Assembly (NCBI RefSeq): GCF_024171945.1
Contig: NZ_JAMTCR010000002.1
Span: forward strand, 434,001 to 498,000
DNA: 64,000 bases
Source of the DNA: Actinokineospora globicatena
Lineage (GTDB): Bacteria; Actinomycetota; Actinomycetes; Mycobacteriales; Pseudonocardiaceae
Reading direction: 5' to 3'
Part shown: piece after piece, positions 55,935 to 64,000 of the stretch
How positions within the stretch are numbered: position 1 is the first letter of the stretch
How the letters are laid out: every line of letters begins with the position of its first letter
Translations under genes and position numbers: made by a program
The notes under the pieces: model-generated
What the model saw: the letters and a program-made list of their open reading frames with translations, nothing else
Database searches by the model: none
What the model was told of the DNA's origin: nothing

Positions 55935-57815
55935 ATGGACCACGTGATTCGCAACGGCCCCGCTGATCAGCCGCCGTCCGGCCGCCGCTCGGGCCGGAAG
56001 GCGAAGCGGGGCTGGGCGGACGTGTCCCAGCCCAGTTGGCGCGACCCGGAGCAGCCGCCGACGACCGGCATCCCCCGCCAGAACCCCCAGGCCCCGCCGA
56101 GCCCGTCGCACCTCCCCCCGCACGCCCCGCACCGGGCCGACCCGACGAGGCGCGAGCCGCTCCCCCCGCCGCGCACGCGTCGGGTAGAGCCGCCGGAGGA
56201 GCAGCGGTACGAGACCTACGGTGACCGTGACCCTGACCGGTACGGCCGCCCCGACAGGTCCTACCGGGATGACCGTCCATACAGGGAAGACCGGGGCTAC
56301 CGCGACGATCGGGACTACCGCGACGACAGGCCGTACCGGGATGAGCCGCGCTACCGGGAGTCAGGCACTCGGTACGAGGAAGAGCCGGGGACAGAGCTAG
56401 AGCGGCGAGACGGGCCACCGCCCGGTTACCCCAAGAAGCTGACCGTGACCAGGGTCGCGGCGATGCGCAGCAGGCAGCTGACCGCGCAGGCGATGACCGC
56501 GTTCCGCAAGGCCGCGAACGCCGACGGCGCCGACAAGTCCGGCCTGACCTCGCTGACCTACGCCACGATGCTCAACTACGCGGGCGACGCGGCCATGGCG
56601 GTCGCGCTGGCGAACACGCTGTTCTTCTCCGCGGCCAGCGGGGAGAGCAAGGGCAAGGTCGCGCTCTACCTGCTGATCACCGTGGCGCCATTCGCGCTGC
56701 TGGCGCCGGTGATCGGCCCGATGCTGGACCGGTTGCAGCGCGGCCGCAGGCTCGCCATGTGCGCGGCCTCGGCGGGTCAGGCGCTGATGTGCGTGATCAT
56801 GGCGATGCACTTCGACGACTGGATGCTCTACCCGGCCGCGCTGGGGAAGATGGTCCTGTCCAAGTCGTTCACGGTGCTCAAGGCGGCGATCACGCCGAGA
56901 GTGCTACCGAGCGAGATAACCCTGGCCAAGACGAACGCGCGGTTGACGGTGTTCGGTCTAGCGGCCGGGATGGTGGCCGGAGCCATTGCGGCGTTGTTCC
57001 TGAACCTCTTCGGCTCACCGGGCGCGTTGTGGTTCACGGTCATCATCTGCGCTGTCGGCGCCGCACAGGCCCTACGGATCCCGGCGTGGGTCGAGGTAAC
57101 CGAGGGCGAGGTCCCAGCTTCGATAAGCGCTCGCATGCCGCTACCGGCCACGAAACGAAGGCCCATGGGGCGGCACGTAGTGGTGTCGCTGTGGGGCAAC
57201 GGGTCTATCCGCGTGTTGACTGGGTTCTTGATGATGTTCGCGGCGTTCGCGGTCCGCGCGCAGAACGAGGCCGAGCCGTTCCAACAGCTGCTCTTGCTGG
57301 GTCTTATCGCGGGCGCGGCAGGCCTGGGCAGCTTCGCCGGTAACGCTGTCGGCGCGCGCATCAACATCGGCAACCACGAGCAGGTAGTGCTGGGTTGTCT
57401 CATCGCCGCGTTGGCGACAACGGTGGTGGCCACCCTCACCGCGAGCATCTTCGCCGCGACCATCGTCGGTCTCGTTGGCGCTATCGCCAGCGCACTGGCC
57501 AAGAACAGCCTCGACGCCGTCATCCAGGACGACCTACCCGAGGAGTCGCGCGCGTCCGCGTTCGGCCGCTCGGAGACCGTGCTGCAGCTCGGCTGGGTGT
57601 TCGGCGGCGCTGTCGGCGTGCTCTTGCCGCCGATCTGGTGGGTCGGCTTCCTGGTCGTGTCAGTCATGCTGGCCTTGGGGCTGGCGCAGACCCTGGTCAG
57701 CCGTCGCGGTGGCAGCCTGATCCCCGGTTTCGGTGGTCAGCGGGCCGCCGAGGGCATGGCCGCCGCGCTGCGCCGGTTCCGCCCCGCACCACGGTCGGCA
57801 CGGGACGACACGTAG
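55935..57815 (+). CDS. MFS transporter with long charged N-terminal tail
   Basis: 626 residues. Residues 1-180 are disordered and cytoplasmic: Pro-rich to about 90, then an Arg/Tyr/Asp-rich stretch of YRDDRPYRED-type repeats (about residues 100-145). Residues 200-590 carry some 12 membrane helices (LNYAGDAAMAVALANTLFF; LPSEITLAKTNARLTVFG; LGSFAGNAVGARINIG). Similar to the Rv0876c-type transporter, from memory. The middle of the gene (about 56880-57480) uses many CTA/GTA/TTG codons unlike the ends. Start ATG 55935 or GTG 55944. Confidence 0.8.
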   Translation: MDHVIRNGPADQPPSGRRSGRKAKRGWADVSQPSWRDPEQPPTTGIPRQNPQAPPSPSHLPPHAPHRADPTRREPLPPPRTRRVEPPEEQRYETYGDRDPDRYGRPDRSYRDDRPYREDRGYRDDRDYRDDRPYRDEPRYRESGTRYEEEPGTELERRDGPPPGYPKKLTVTRVAAMRSRQLTAQAMTAFRKAANADGADKSGLTSLTYATMLNYAGDAAMAVALANTLFFSAASGESKGKVALYLLITVAPFALLAPVIGPMLDRLQRGRRLAMCAASAGQALMCVIMAMHFDDWMLYPAALGKMVLSKSFTVLKAAITPRVLPSEITLAKTNARLTVFGLAAGMVAGAIAALFLNLFGSPGALWFTVIICAVGAAQALRIPAWVEVTEGEVPASISARMPLPATKRRPMGRHVVVSLWGNGSIRVLTGFLMMFAAFAVRAQNEAEPFQQLLLLGLIAGAAGLGSFAGNAVGARINIGNHEQVVLGCLIAALATTVVATLTASIFAATIVGLVGAIASALAKNSLDAVIQDDLPEESRASAFGRSETVLQLGWVFGGAVGVLLPPIWWVGFLVVSVMLALGLAQTLVSRRGGSLIPGFGGQRAAEGMAAALRRFRPAPRSARDDT

Positions 57816-57818
57816 GGT
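57813..57818 (+). promoter_or_regulatory. -10 element of DUF2771 gene
   Basis: TAGGGT overlaps the stop codon of the MFS gene and ends 6 nt before GTG 57825, giving a separate leaderless transcript. Confidence 0.45.
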
Positions 57819-57824
57819 CGCGAC

Positions 57825-58277
57825 GTGCGCAGAGCCATCACCGCCACACTCGCCGGTACCGCTGTCGTGCTCGCCGGATGCTCCGCTCCCCCGCCGCCGG
57901 ACGTGACCTTCTACACCGACGGCGAGAGCGCGATCGCGAGCCCGATGGGGCTGTGCGAGGTCGGCAAGGACACCTGCCTGCAGGACCAGGACGCGGCGGT
58001 GACGCTACCGACCCGCAAGGGGCAGCCGGTGCAGATCTCGGTGTCGTCCAAGGTCGCCGACAGCCCCTGGGGCGTCGTGTTCTCCTACGTGGACCGCGAC
58101 GGCCAGCAGATGGCCGCCAGCAGCAGGCTCATCTCCGACGGCAGCCTCAGCTACACGCTGGTGCCGCCGCCGGAGGCGGAACTGCTGATCTACGTCGAGG
58201 TGCAGAAGCTGCGCGCGGTGCAGGGCAAGCTGGTCGAGACCGGCATCTGGGGCCTGACCACGCGGCAGCGGGCCTGA
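57825..58277 (+). CDS. DUF2771 lipoprotein
   Basis: 150 residues. Lipoprotein signal with lipobox VLAGC (Cys about residue 19) and a Pro-rich start of the mature part (SAPPPPDVTFYTDGES). Two further Cys (GLCEVGKDTC) may pair. The rest is a beta-sandwich pattern typical of actinobacterial DUF2771. Sits downstream of the MFS gene as in mycobacteria. Function unknown. Confidence 0.8.
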   Translation: MRRAITATLAGTAVVLAGCSAPPPPDVTFYTDGESAIASPMGLCEVGKDTCLQDQDAAVTLPTRKGQPVQISVSSKVADSPWGVVFSYVDRDGQQMAASSRLISDGSLSYTLVPPPEAELLIYVEVQKLRAVQGKLVETGIWGLTTRQRA

Positions 58278-58284
58278 CCCGGGG

Positions 58285-58671
58285 TTACGGGTCGAGTTCC
58301 CTGGCGACCGCGCGGACCACCTCGGCGATCCGCTTGGTGACCTTCCGGTCGGGGTAGCGGCCGCGCTGCAGGTCCGGCTGGACGGTCGACTCCAGCATCT
58401 TGATCATGTCCTCGACCAGGCCGTGCAGCTCCTCCGCAGGCCTGCGCCGAGCCTCGACGACCGAGGGCGGGGCGTCGATGAGCCGGACCGACAGCGCCTG
58501 CGGACCCCGGCGCCCGTCGGCGACACCGAACTCGATGCGCTGCCCGGCCTTGAGACCGGGGACGCCCGCGGGCAGGGCGGACGCGCGGACGTAGACGTCC
58601 TCGCCACCGTCCTGCGTGACGAACCCGAAGCCCTTCTCCGAGTCGTACCACTTGACCTTGCCGGTCGGCAC
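58285..58671 (-). CDS. cspB: Cold-shock domain protein with C-terminal extension
   Basis: 128 residues. Residues 1-65 are the cold-shock fold with RNP1 [15 protein letters not shown] and RNP2 [12 protein letters not shown] 60-residue extension ([20 protein letters not shown] onward) is typical of the actinobacterial CspB type and is helical. Binds single-stranded RNA/DNA. GTG 58671 matches the family start ([10 protein letters not shown]); GTG 58680 is less likely. Confidence 0.9.
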   Translation of the reverse strand: MPTGKVKWYDSEKGFGFVTQDGGEDVYVRASALPAGVPGLKAGQRIEFGVADGRRGPQALSVRLIDAPPSVVEARRRPAEELHGLVEDMIKMLESTVQPDLQRGRYPDRKVTKRIAEVVRAVARELDP

Positions 58672-58736
58672 AGCTCTCACCGTTCCCTCGTCGTCAGTCC
58701 GTCCCGCGCACCCGGGGTCCCCGCCGCGCAAGACGA

Positions 58737-58790
58737 ACGCGCCCCGGGGTCACCCGGGACGCGTCCCCCAAGCCTAAGCCAGCCCTTAGG
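58737..58790 (-). promoter_or_regulatory. cspB promoter and leader hairpin
   Basis: Minus-strand TAGGCT (58768-58773) is a plausible -10. Next to it is the inverted repeat CCTAAG/CTTAGG (58773-58790), and just downstream a stem of ACGCGCCCCGGG with CCCGGGACGCGT (58737-58764, one mismatch), which would form at the very 5' end of a roughly 90-nt leader. Confidence 0.45.
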
Positions 58791-58854
58791 TCGCCCCAGC
58801 CCCGCCTGAGCGTTACCGCCAACCCACCGCTGAGGACGCAACGGTCGGGGCGCC

Positions 58855-58860
58855 TATCCT
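58855..58860 (+). promoter_or_regulatory. -10 element of 63-aa membrane protein gene
   Basis: TATCCT ends 6 nt before ATG 58867; no ribosome site. Confidence 0.45.
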
Positions 58861-58866
58861 GTTCCC

Positions 58867-59058
58867 ATGGCGGCTCAATCCCACCCCTCGCGCACCCTCC
58901 ACATCGCGTTCGCGCTGTTCGGGGTGGGCCTGCTCGCGGTGGTCGCCATCTTCGTGCTGGCCGCCATGGGCCACACAGCTCCGTGGCTGTGGGCCGTCTC
59001 GATGGCTTTCCCCGTGGGCCTCGCTCTCGCTGTCGTCCACGTTGTCCGCCGTCGGTAG
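58867..59058 (+). CDS. Small two-helix membrane protein (63 aa)
   Basis: Two hydrophobic helices (LHIAFALFGVGLLAVVAIFV and WLWAVSMAFPVGLALAVVHV) joined by a short loop, ending in a basic VRRR tail. ATG 58867 is leaderless. No family recognised. It is divergent from cspB and convergent with a HAD phosphatase. Confidence 0.65.
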   Translation: MAAQSHPSRTLHIAFALFGVGLLAVVAIFVLAAMGHTAPWLWAVSMAFPVGLALAVVHVVRRR

Positions 59059-59061
59059 CCC

Positions 59062-59679
59062 CTAGAGGCTACTCAAGTGGGCCTTGAGCCACACAGGGAA
59101 TTCCGTGAGGTCGGGCAGGACGACGTCGGCTCCTGCGGCTAGGAGCTCCTCGGCGGTTCGCGGCCCGGTAGGCACACCGACGGAGATCGCGTTAGCGGCG
59201 TGGGCGCCCGCGACGTCGCCCTCGTGGTCGCCCACATAGATGCTGGCGCCGTGCGCGCGGAGCGCCTCGCCCTTGGCGGTCGACCAGAGTTCGCCGACGA
59301 GTGTGTCCACTTGCCACCCGAACTGGGCGAGGTGCTTGGCGGCGTTGGGCCCGTACTTGCCGGTCACGACCAGTGTTCGACCGCCTGCTTCGCGTACCGC
59401 AGCTAGAGCATCGCCTGCTCCCGGTAGCGCTACCGTCGCCGGGATGACGATGTCCGGGTAGAGCGCGCGGAACCGGGCCACCAGCCACGGGATGCGCTCC
59501 TCCGGCGCCTCGAACCCCCGGAAGATCATCTCCAGCGGCGGCCCCAGGTTGGCGGCGAAGTACTCGCCGTCCAGGGCCAGGCCGGTCTCGTCGGCGAGCG
59601 CGGCCATCGCGGCGACCATGCCGGGACGCGGGTCGATCAAGGTCATGTCCAGGTCGAAGCCGACCGCTAAGCCCTCCAC
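59062..59679 (-). CDS. HAD-superfamily phosphatase
   Basis: 205 residues. Motif I is FDLDMTLID, motif II VVTGKYG (Thr), Lys in the STAKGEAL segment, motif IV YVGDHEGDVAGA. PGP/Gph-like cap with GLALDGEYFAANLGPPLEMIF. GTG 59679 is chosen: it is leaderless, with TAGCTT at 59687-59692 overlapping the stop of the upstream acyl-CoA ligase. A TTA codon is the fourth codon (59668-59670), a position where bldA control is especially effective. Confidence 0.85.
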   Translation of the reverse strand: MEGLAVGFDLDMTLIDPRPGMVAAMAALADETGLALDGEYFAANLGPPLEMIFRGFEAPEERIPWLVARFRALYPDIVIPATVALPGAGDALAAVREAGGRTLVVTGKYGPNAAKHLAQFGWQVDTLVGELWSTAKGEALRAHGASIYVGDHEGDVAGAHAANAISVGVPTGPRTAEELLAAGADVVLPDLTEFPVWLKAHLSSL

Positions 59680-59686
59680 GCCGCCC

Positions 59687-59692
59687 AAGCTA
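59687..59692 (-). promoter_or_regulatory. -10 element of HAD gene
   Basis: TAGCTT (minus strand), 7 nt before GTG 59679, overlapping the TAG stop of the ligase gene. Confidence 0.4.
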
Positions 59693-61273
59693 CCCGCGCT
59701 CGAGGAGCTCGACGGCGGCCTGGCGCATCTCGACCTTGCGGACCTTGCCGGTCACGGTCATGGGGAACTCATCGACGATGTGCACGTACCGGGGGATCTT
59801 GTAGTGGGCGAGCTTCCCCGTGCAGAACTCGCGGATAGCGTCAGCGTCGAGCGGTTGCGTCCCCTCGCGCATGCGGACCCACGCCATCAGTTCTTCGCCG
59901 TAGCGCTCGTCCGGTACACCGATGACCTGGGCGTCAAGAATGTCCGGGTGTGTGTACAGGAACTCTTCCACCTCTCGCGGATAGATGTTCTCACCGCCAC
60001 GGATAACCATGTCTTTGATGCGGCCGGTTATCTTCAGGTAGCCGTCGTCGGTCATGACCGCGAGGTCGCCGGTGTGCATCCACCTAGCGCTATCGATCAC
60101 CTCAGCAGTCTTACCCGGTTCCTCCCAGTAGCCCAACATCACCGAGTAGCCCCGCGTGCAGAACTCCCCCGGCGTCCCGCGCGGCACAGTTAGGCCTGTG
60201 TCGGGGTCAACGACCTTGACCTCAAGGTGCGGGTGAACCCTCCCGACCGTGGAGACCCGCAGGTCTAGGGAGTCGTCAGCCCTGGTCTGGGTCGACACCG
60301 GCGAGGTCTCGGTCATGCCGTAGCAGATGGTCACCTCGGTCATGCCGAGCCGATCGATGACCTGCTTCATGACCTCTTCGGGACACGGCGACCCGGCCAT
60401 GATGCCGGTCCGCAGCGACCCCAGGTCCAGCCCGTCCGCCTCGGCCAGCATCGCGATGAACATCGTCGGAACGCCATAGAGCGACGTACACCGCTCTTCC
60501 GCTACCGCACTCAATGTAGCTTTAGGATCAAACCCCGGTGATGGGATGACAATGCACGCACCGTGCGAAGTAGCAGCCAAGTTACCCATCACCATGCCGA
60601 AGCAATGATAAAACGGTACCGGCACACACACCCGGTCTTGCTCGGTGTAAGAGCATAGCTCGCCAACAAAGTAACCGTTGTTGAGGATGTTGTGGTGAGA
60701 CAGCGTGGCGCCCTTGGGGAAGCCTGTGGTGCCTGAGGTGTACTGGATGTTGATCGGGTCGTCCGGCGACAGCGCTACCGCGGGGAGTGGGTCCCTGCAC
60801 GTGACCAAGTCGTCCCAGGTCTCTTGGCCGATGAAGACGACGTCGCAGGCAGGGTTGACCTCGGCGATCATGGCCGCGTAGTCGGAGGTCTTGAAGCTGG
60901 GCGCGGAGATCAGGGTGCGCACGCCTGCCTGGTCGAGCACGTACTTGAGTTCGTGCACCCGGTATGCGGGGTTGATATTGACTAGAATGGCACCGATCTT
61001 CGCGGTGGCGTACTGGACGAAGACCCACTCGGCGCAGTTCGGCGCCCAGATCCCAACCCGGTCCCCCTTACCCACTCCGAGCGCGAGCAGCCCTTGTGCG
61101 ACCGCGTCTACCTCGGCAGACAGCTCACGGTAGGTCCACCTTCTGCCGGTAGCCCTGTCCACGAGGGCGTCTCGGTCTCCATAGGCGGCGACGGTGCGGT
61201 CTAAGTTCTCGCCGATCGTGTCACCGAGCAGCGGCGCGGTGGACGTCCCGGACGAGTAGCTGGGCAGCGGCAT
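59690..61273 (-). CDS. Acyl-CoA synthetase (AMP-binding)
   Basis: 527 residues, complete. Motifs: [75 protein letters not shown] and the C-terminal [11 protein letters not shown] with the catalytic Lys. Medium/long-chain fatty-acid ligase (FadD/AlkK-like). ATG 61273 with AAGGAG upstream. The interior (about 59880-61100) has clearly lower GC and rarer codons than both ends of the gene. Confidence 0.92.
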   Translation of the reverse strand: MPLPSYSSGTSTAPLLGDTIGENLDRTVAAYGDRDALVDRATGRRWTYRELSAEVDAVAQGLLALGVGKGDRVGIWAPNCAEWVFVQYATAKIGAILVNINPAYRVHELKYVLDQAGVRTLISAPSFKTSDYAAMIAEVNPACDVVFIGQETWDDLVTCRDPLPAVALSPDDPINIQYTSGTTGFPKGATLSHHNILNNGYFVGELCSYTEQDRVCVPVPFYHCFGMVMGNLAATSHGACIVIPSPGFDPKATLSAVAEERCTSLYGVPTMFIAMLAEADGLDLGSLRTGIMAGSPCPEEVMKQVIDRLGMTEVTICYGMTETSPVSTQTRADDSLDLRVSTVGRVHPHLEVKVVDPDTGLTVPRGTPGEFCTRGYSVMLGYWEEPGKTAEVIDSARWMHTGDLAVMTDDGYLKITGRIKDMVIRGGENIYPREVEEFLYTHPDILDAQVIGVPDERYGEELMAWVRMREGTQPLDADAIREFCTGKLAHYKIPRYVHIVDEFPMTVTGKVRKVEMRQAAVELLERG

Positions 61274-61350
61274 CGAACGCTCCTTCCGGCTGTGGGCCAG
61301 GTCACCATCCTGCAACCGCGGGGCGGATCTGGACACCCGTGGTTCACCGG

Positions 61351-61743
61351 ATGCGCAAGACTGTGCTGGTGCGACTCCTGCTGAACCTGATCTGGCTCGT
61401 CCTCTGCGGCTTCTGGATGGCCATCGGCTACGTGATCGCGGGCGTGATCTGCTGCGTCCTGATCATCACGATCCCGTTCGGCCTGGCGTCGTTCCGCATC
61501 GCCAACTACGCGCTGTGGCCGTTCGGCCGCACCATCGAACCGCGCCGCGAGGCCGGGGCGGCGTCGGTGATCGGCAACCTGATCTGGATCATCTTCGCGG
61601 GCTGGTGGCTGGCCGTCGGCCACATCGTCACCGGCATCGCGCTGTGCGTCACGATCATCGGCATCCCGCTGGGCATCGCCAACTTCAAGATGATCCCGGT
61701 GTCGCTCGTCCCGCTGGGCTCGCGGATCGTGCCGACGGCGTAG
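61351..61743 (+). CDS. YccF-domain membrane protein
   Basis: 130 residues with two tandem YccF units: [20 protein letters not shown] with [20 protein letters not shown], then [20 protein letters not shown] with [21 protein letters not shown]. Three to four membrane helices. ATG 61351 is preferred over GTG 61339. Function unknown. Divergent from the ligase gene. Confidence 0.88.
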   Translation: MRKTVLVRLLLNLIWLVLCGFWMAIGYVIAGVICCVLIITIPFGLASFRIANYALWPFGRTIEPRREAGAASVIGNLIWIIFAGWWLAVGHIVTGIALCVTIIGIPLGIANFKMIPVSLVPLGSRIVPTA

Positions 61744-62553
61744 TCAGCTCTTATCCGCGTTCCACGGCAGCGACACCACCAGGCAGGGCCCTCCTACGAA
61801 CAACCCCGCGTCGACGCCGAGAGCCTTACCATTCGCGTAGAGGTAAGGGCCCTCGATCTGCGTTGGCAGTACCCCGAGCTGGTCAGCGATAACGCTGTGC
61901 CCGTGCACGACCTGCTTACCGCCTAGAGCCGTGAGCAGCTCGTCCGCCGCCGCCTCCCCCTCCGGGCCGCGGAAGGCGTACCGGGTGGTCATCCGGCGCC
62001 AGACCTCCCACCACTCGGCGGAGTCCTCCGACTGGAGCACCGCCCGGACCGACTCGTTGATGGCGTCGATGTCCTCGCCCCACAGCAGGTACTGCGTGGT
62101 GTCGGAGTGCATCAGGAGGTGGTCGTCGACCAGGCCGATGACCGGGCGGGTGGTCAGCCACTCGATGTGCTCGTCGGTGAGCGACGCCTGGTCGGTCTCG
62201 ACGCCGCCGTTCATGCTCCAGCTGCGGGCGAAGCTGCGCGGGCCGAACTCCGACGGGATCGGCTCGTCACCGAACAGGTACATGCCCAGCAGCAGGATCT
62301 CGTGGTTGCCGAGCAGGGTCTCGACCTTGCCGCCGGCCTGGGCCGCCTGGTCGGCGAGGGCGCGGACCAGGTCGATGACGCCGATGCCGTCGGGACCCCG
62401 GTCCACGAAGTCGCCGAGGAACCACAGGTGGTCGCGGCCACCGTCCCAGTCGCCCGCCTCGGTGACCAGCCCCTCGGCGCGCAGAGCGGTCAGCAGCTCC
62501 GCGCGGTGGCCGTGGATGTCGCCGACGACGTAGGTCGCCCTGTCCTTCTCCAC
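61744..62553 (-). CDS. Metallophosphoesterase (Ser/Thr phosphatase-like)
   Basis: 269 residues. Calcineurin-like motifs VVGDIHGH, FLGDFVDRGPDG, LLGNHEI and VVHGHS, in the order of PrpE/Shp-type phosphatases or ApaH-like enzymes. Dinuclear metal centre; protein phosphate or Ap4A hydrolysis is possible. GTG 62553 is leaderless (TAGGGT 62561-62566, 7 nt). Its stop is adjacent to the convergent YccF stop. Confidence 0.88.
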   Translation of the reverse strand: MEKDRATYVVGDIHGHRAELLTALRAEGLVTEAGDWDGGRDHLWFLGDFVDRGPDGIGVIDLVRALADQAAQAGGKVETLLGNHEILLLGMYLFGDEPIPSEFGPRSFARSWSMNGGVETDQASLTDEHIEWLTTRPVIGLVDDHLLMHSDTTQYLLWGEDIDAINESVRAVLQSEDSAEWWEVWRRMTTRYAFRGPEGEAAADELLTALGGKQVVHGHSVIADQLGVLPTQIEGPYLYANGKALGVDAGLFVGGPCLVVSLPWNADKS

Positions 62554-62560
62554 AGCGACG

Positions 62561-62566
62561 ACCCTA
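62561..62566 (-). promoter_or_regulatory. -10 element of metallophosphoesterase gene
   Basis: TAGGGT on the minus strand, 7 nt before GTG 62553. Confidence 0.45.
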
Positions 62567-62648
62567 GGGGAGCCACCCCGGCGACGCGCAGCGATCGGTA
62601 ACCGCGACCGGCGACGACGACTCACCGTGACCACCTTCCACCATGGCG

Positions 62649-63440
62649 CTAAGACTCGGGAAACGGGTCGGCCGTGCCGCCGACCAGGTCGGCGACCGAC
62701 CCGATCACCCGGGTCGGTCGGTAGGGGAACAGCTCGGCGGTCGTGGCACCGGAGATGCCGGACAGCACGAGGATGGTGCGCAGGCCCGCCTCCAGCCCGC
62801 TGCGGACGTCGGTGTCCATCCGGTCGCCGATCATCAGCGTGTGCTCCGAGTGCGCGCCGACCGACCGCAGCGCCGACCGCATCATCAGCGGGTTCGGCTT
62901 GCCGACGTAGTACGGGGCGCGGCCGGTGGCCCGCTCGATCAGCGCGGCGACCGAGCCGGTGGCGGGCAGCGAGCCCTCGCGGCTGGGGCCGGTCGCGTCC
63001 GGGTTCGTCGCGATGAACCGGGCGCCCGCCTCGACCAGCCGGATGGCCCGGGTGATCGCGGTGAAGCTGTAGGTGCGGGTCTCACCGAGGACCACGTAGT
63101 CCGGGTCGCGGTCGGTGAGGACGTAGCCGATCTCGTGCAGCGCGGTGGTCAGCCCGGCCTCGCCGATCACGAACGCGGAGCCGCCGGGCCGCTGGCTGTC
63201 CAGGAAGCGGGCGGTGGCCAGCGCGGAGGTCCAGATCGCGGTCTCCGGCACGTCCAGGCCGGTGCGCAGCAGCCTGGCCCGCAGGTCGCGCGGGGTGTAG
63301 ATCGAGTTGTTGGTCAGCACGAGGAACGGCGTGCCGGTCGCGGTGAGCTCGGCGATCAACTCGTCGGCGCCGGGGACCAGGTGCTCCTCGTGCACCAGGA
63401 CCCCGTCCATGTCCATCAGGTACGTCCACCGGCCGGTCAT
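62649..63440 (-). CDS. HAD-IIA phosphatase (NagD-like)
   Basis: 263 residues. Motif I is LMDMDGVLVHEE, motif II LVLTNNSIYTPRDL, Lys in YYVGKPNPLMM, motif IV LMIGDRMDTDVRSGLEAG. Class IIA cap. Dephosphorylates sugar or nucleotide phosphates. ATG 63440 is leaderless; its TAGCCT -10 (63447-63452) overlaps the stop of the MopI-like gene. Confidence 0.9.
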   Translation of the reverse strand: MTGRWTYLMDMDGVLVHEEHLVPGADELIAELTATGTPFLVLTNNSIYTPRDLRARLLRTGLDVPETAIWTSALATARFLDSQRPGGSAFVIGEAGLTTALHEIGYVLTDRDPDYVVLGETRTYSFTAITRAIRLVEAGARFIATNPDATGPSREGSLPATGSVAALIERATGRAPYYVGKPNPLMMRSALRSVGAHSEHTLMIGDRMDTDVRSGLEAGLRTILVLSGISGATTAELFPYRPTRVIGSVADLVGGTADPFPES

Positions 63441-63446
63441 GGCGAG

Positions 63447-63452
63447 AGGCTA
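63447..63452 (-). promoter_or_regulatory. -10 element of HAD-IIA gene
   Basis: TAGCCT on the minus strand, 6 nt before ATG 63440. Confidence 0.45.
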
Positions 63453-63845
63453 CCCAGGCGTCTCGACGATGACCTGCGTCGCCTTGACCAGCGCGACCGC
63501 CAACACCCCCGGCGCGAGCCCCATCTCCCGCACCGCCTCCGAACTCATCAACGACACCACCCGGTGCGGCCCGCACTGCAACTCGACCTGCGCCATCACG
63601 GTGTCGGCCACCACCGACGTGACCAACCCCACGAACCGGTTGCGCGCCGACCGCCCCACCCCGCTCGGATCCGGCACCTCGGTCGCCTGCCCCTTGGCGA
63701 ACCCCGCCAACACCGCCCCGTCGACGACCTTGCGCCCCGCCCCATCGGCCTCCGCCGACAACTGCCCCGCATCAATCCACCGGCGCACCGTGTCATCACT
63801 GACCCCCAACAACCTGGCGGCCTCGGCGACCCTGAAGTACGGCAT
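63450..63845 (-). CDS. HTH plus TOBE molybdate-binding protein (MopI/ModE-like)
   Basis: 131 residues. N-terminal excisionase/MerR-like HTH MPYFRVAEAARLLGVSDDTV then RRWIDAGQL; C-terminal TOBE domain SARNRFVGLVTSVVADTVMA with HRVVSLMSSEAVREMGL. Such proteins bind molybdate or tungstate and may regulate molybdate uptake. ATG 63845 is leaderless (TACTGT 63852-63857, 6 nt). No mod transporter genes are in view; they may lie past the right edge. Confidence 0.88.
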   Translation of the reverse strand: MPYFRVAEAARLLGVSDDTVRRWIDAGQLSAEADGAGRKVVDGAVLAGFAKGQATEVPDPSGVGRSARNRFVGLVTSVVADTVMAQVELQCGPHRVVSLMSSEAVREMGLAPGVLAVALVKATQVIVETPG

Positions 63846-63851
63846 ACCCCG

Positions 63852-63857
63852 ACAGTA
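63852..63857 (-). promoter_or_regulatory. -10 element of MopI-like gene
   Basis: TACTGT on the minus strand, 6 nt before ATG 63845. Confidence 0.45.
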
Positions 63858-64000
63858 ACCCCGCCTGGCCGGATCCCACGCCCGGAGCCTCCGGGTGTGC
63901 TCCCGCTGCCTGACCACGACGGCTTTTGCTGGAGCGAGTTTGCCCACCACCGGAGTTTCGCCGAACGAGAACTCGTCCCGTCCGGGCTTACCGGAGCCCC
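63858..64000. other. Right-edge segment, nothing assigned
   Basis: 143 bp upstream of the MopI-like gene. An open minus-strand frame runs in from the edge but shows no recognisable domain, so neither a gene end nor a promoter is claimed here. Confidence 0.3.

Noticed and set aside
63858..64000. Upstream extension of the MopI-like gene to the window edge
   Set aside because: The frame is open but ATG 63845 has a leaderless promoter and the family begins MPYFRVAEAA; the upstream translation is not recognisable.

Overview
The window is a gene-dense chromosomal segment of a high-GC actinomycete, most likely of the Pseudonocardiaceae/Mycobacteriales side of the phylum. The signs are very high GC with G/C-ending codons, many GTG/TTG starts, ATGA/GTGA overlaps, many leaderless-type promoters (a TANNNT box 6-8 nt before the start codon), and actinobacterial markers: an mIHF-type integration host factor, SepH, a type VII secretion substrate cassette, DUF2530/DUF2771/DUF3027 proteins and an IdeR/DmdR-type iron box. 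No rRNA, tRNA, insertion sequence, prophage or CRISPR array was seen.

Layout. 1-7.5 kb: acyl-CoA ligase (cut by the left edge), mihF, isochorismate synthase, PucR regulator, a divergent QorB-like/HxlR pair with a clear operator, a GGCT-like protein, and a secreted DUF4232 protein. 7.6-13 kb: XRE regulator divergent from a previously uncalled 53-aa membrane protein, then an AGPS-like flavoprotein divergent from tetR-glpD, then a 480-bp non-coding stretch with iteron-like repeats and two perfect DnaA boxes. 13.3-18.3 kb: a type VII secretion substrate cassette (YbaB-like, EspC-like, WXG plus degenerate lysozyme-like protein) and a NatAB-type ABC exporter. 18.3-31.2 kb: photolyase, citrate synthase, TetR/acyl-CoA dehydrogenase, amidohydrolase, aldose epimerase, TetR/MBL hydrolase operon, amino-acid permease, second citrate synthase, pdxH. 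31.2-37.6 kb: MFS exporter, ABC exporter with its own NarL-type two-component system, serine hydrolase.

37.6-58.7 kb: a housekeeping block (serC, sepH, DUF2537-like, SpoU methylase, DUF2530, MarR, DUF3027, MFS, DUF2771, cspB) that, from memory, follows the gene content of the M. tuberculosis Rv0871-Rv0896 neighbourhood. It is interrupted by accessory genes: a heterodimeric ABC exporter, a GCS2-family ligase, sodA, an MFS pump, tandem Imm1-like immunity genes and a sacsin/Hsp90-like ATPase. 58.8-64 kb: small membrane protein, two HAD phosphatases, a second acyl-CoA ligase, YccF, a metallophosphoesterase and a MopI-like HTH-TOBE protein at the right edge.

Recurring theme: nearly every local regulator (HxlR, three TetR, MarR) has a visible palindrome at its own promoter, usually overlapping the -10 of a leaderless start. 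Eight rare TTA leucine codons occur in seven genes, three of them regulators, so bldA-type developmental control is possible. The most unusual non-coding signals are the DnaA-box/iteron locus at about 13.0 kb and an iron box with no obvious target gene at 48.02 kb, next to a hairpin-rich stretch that could be a small RNA.
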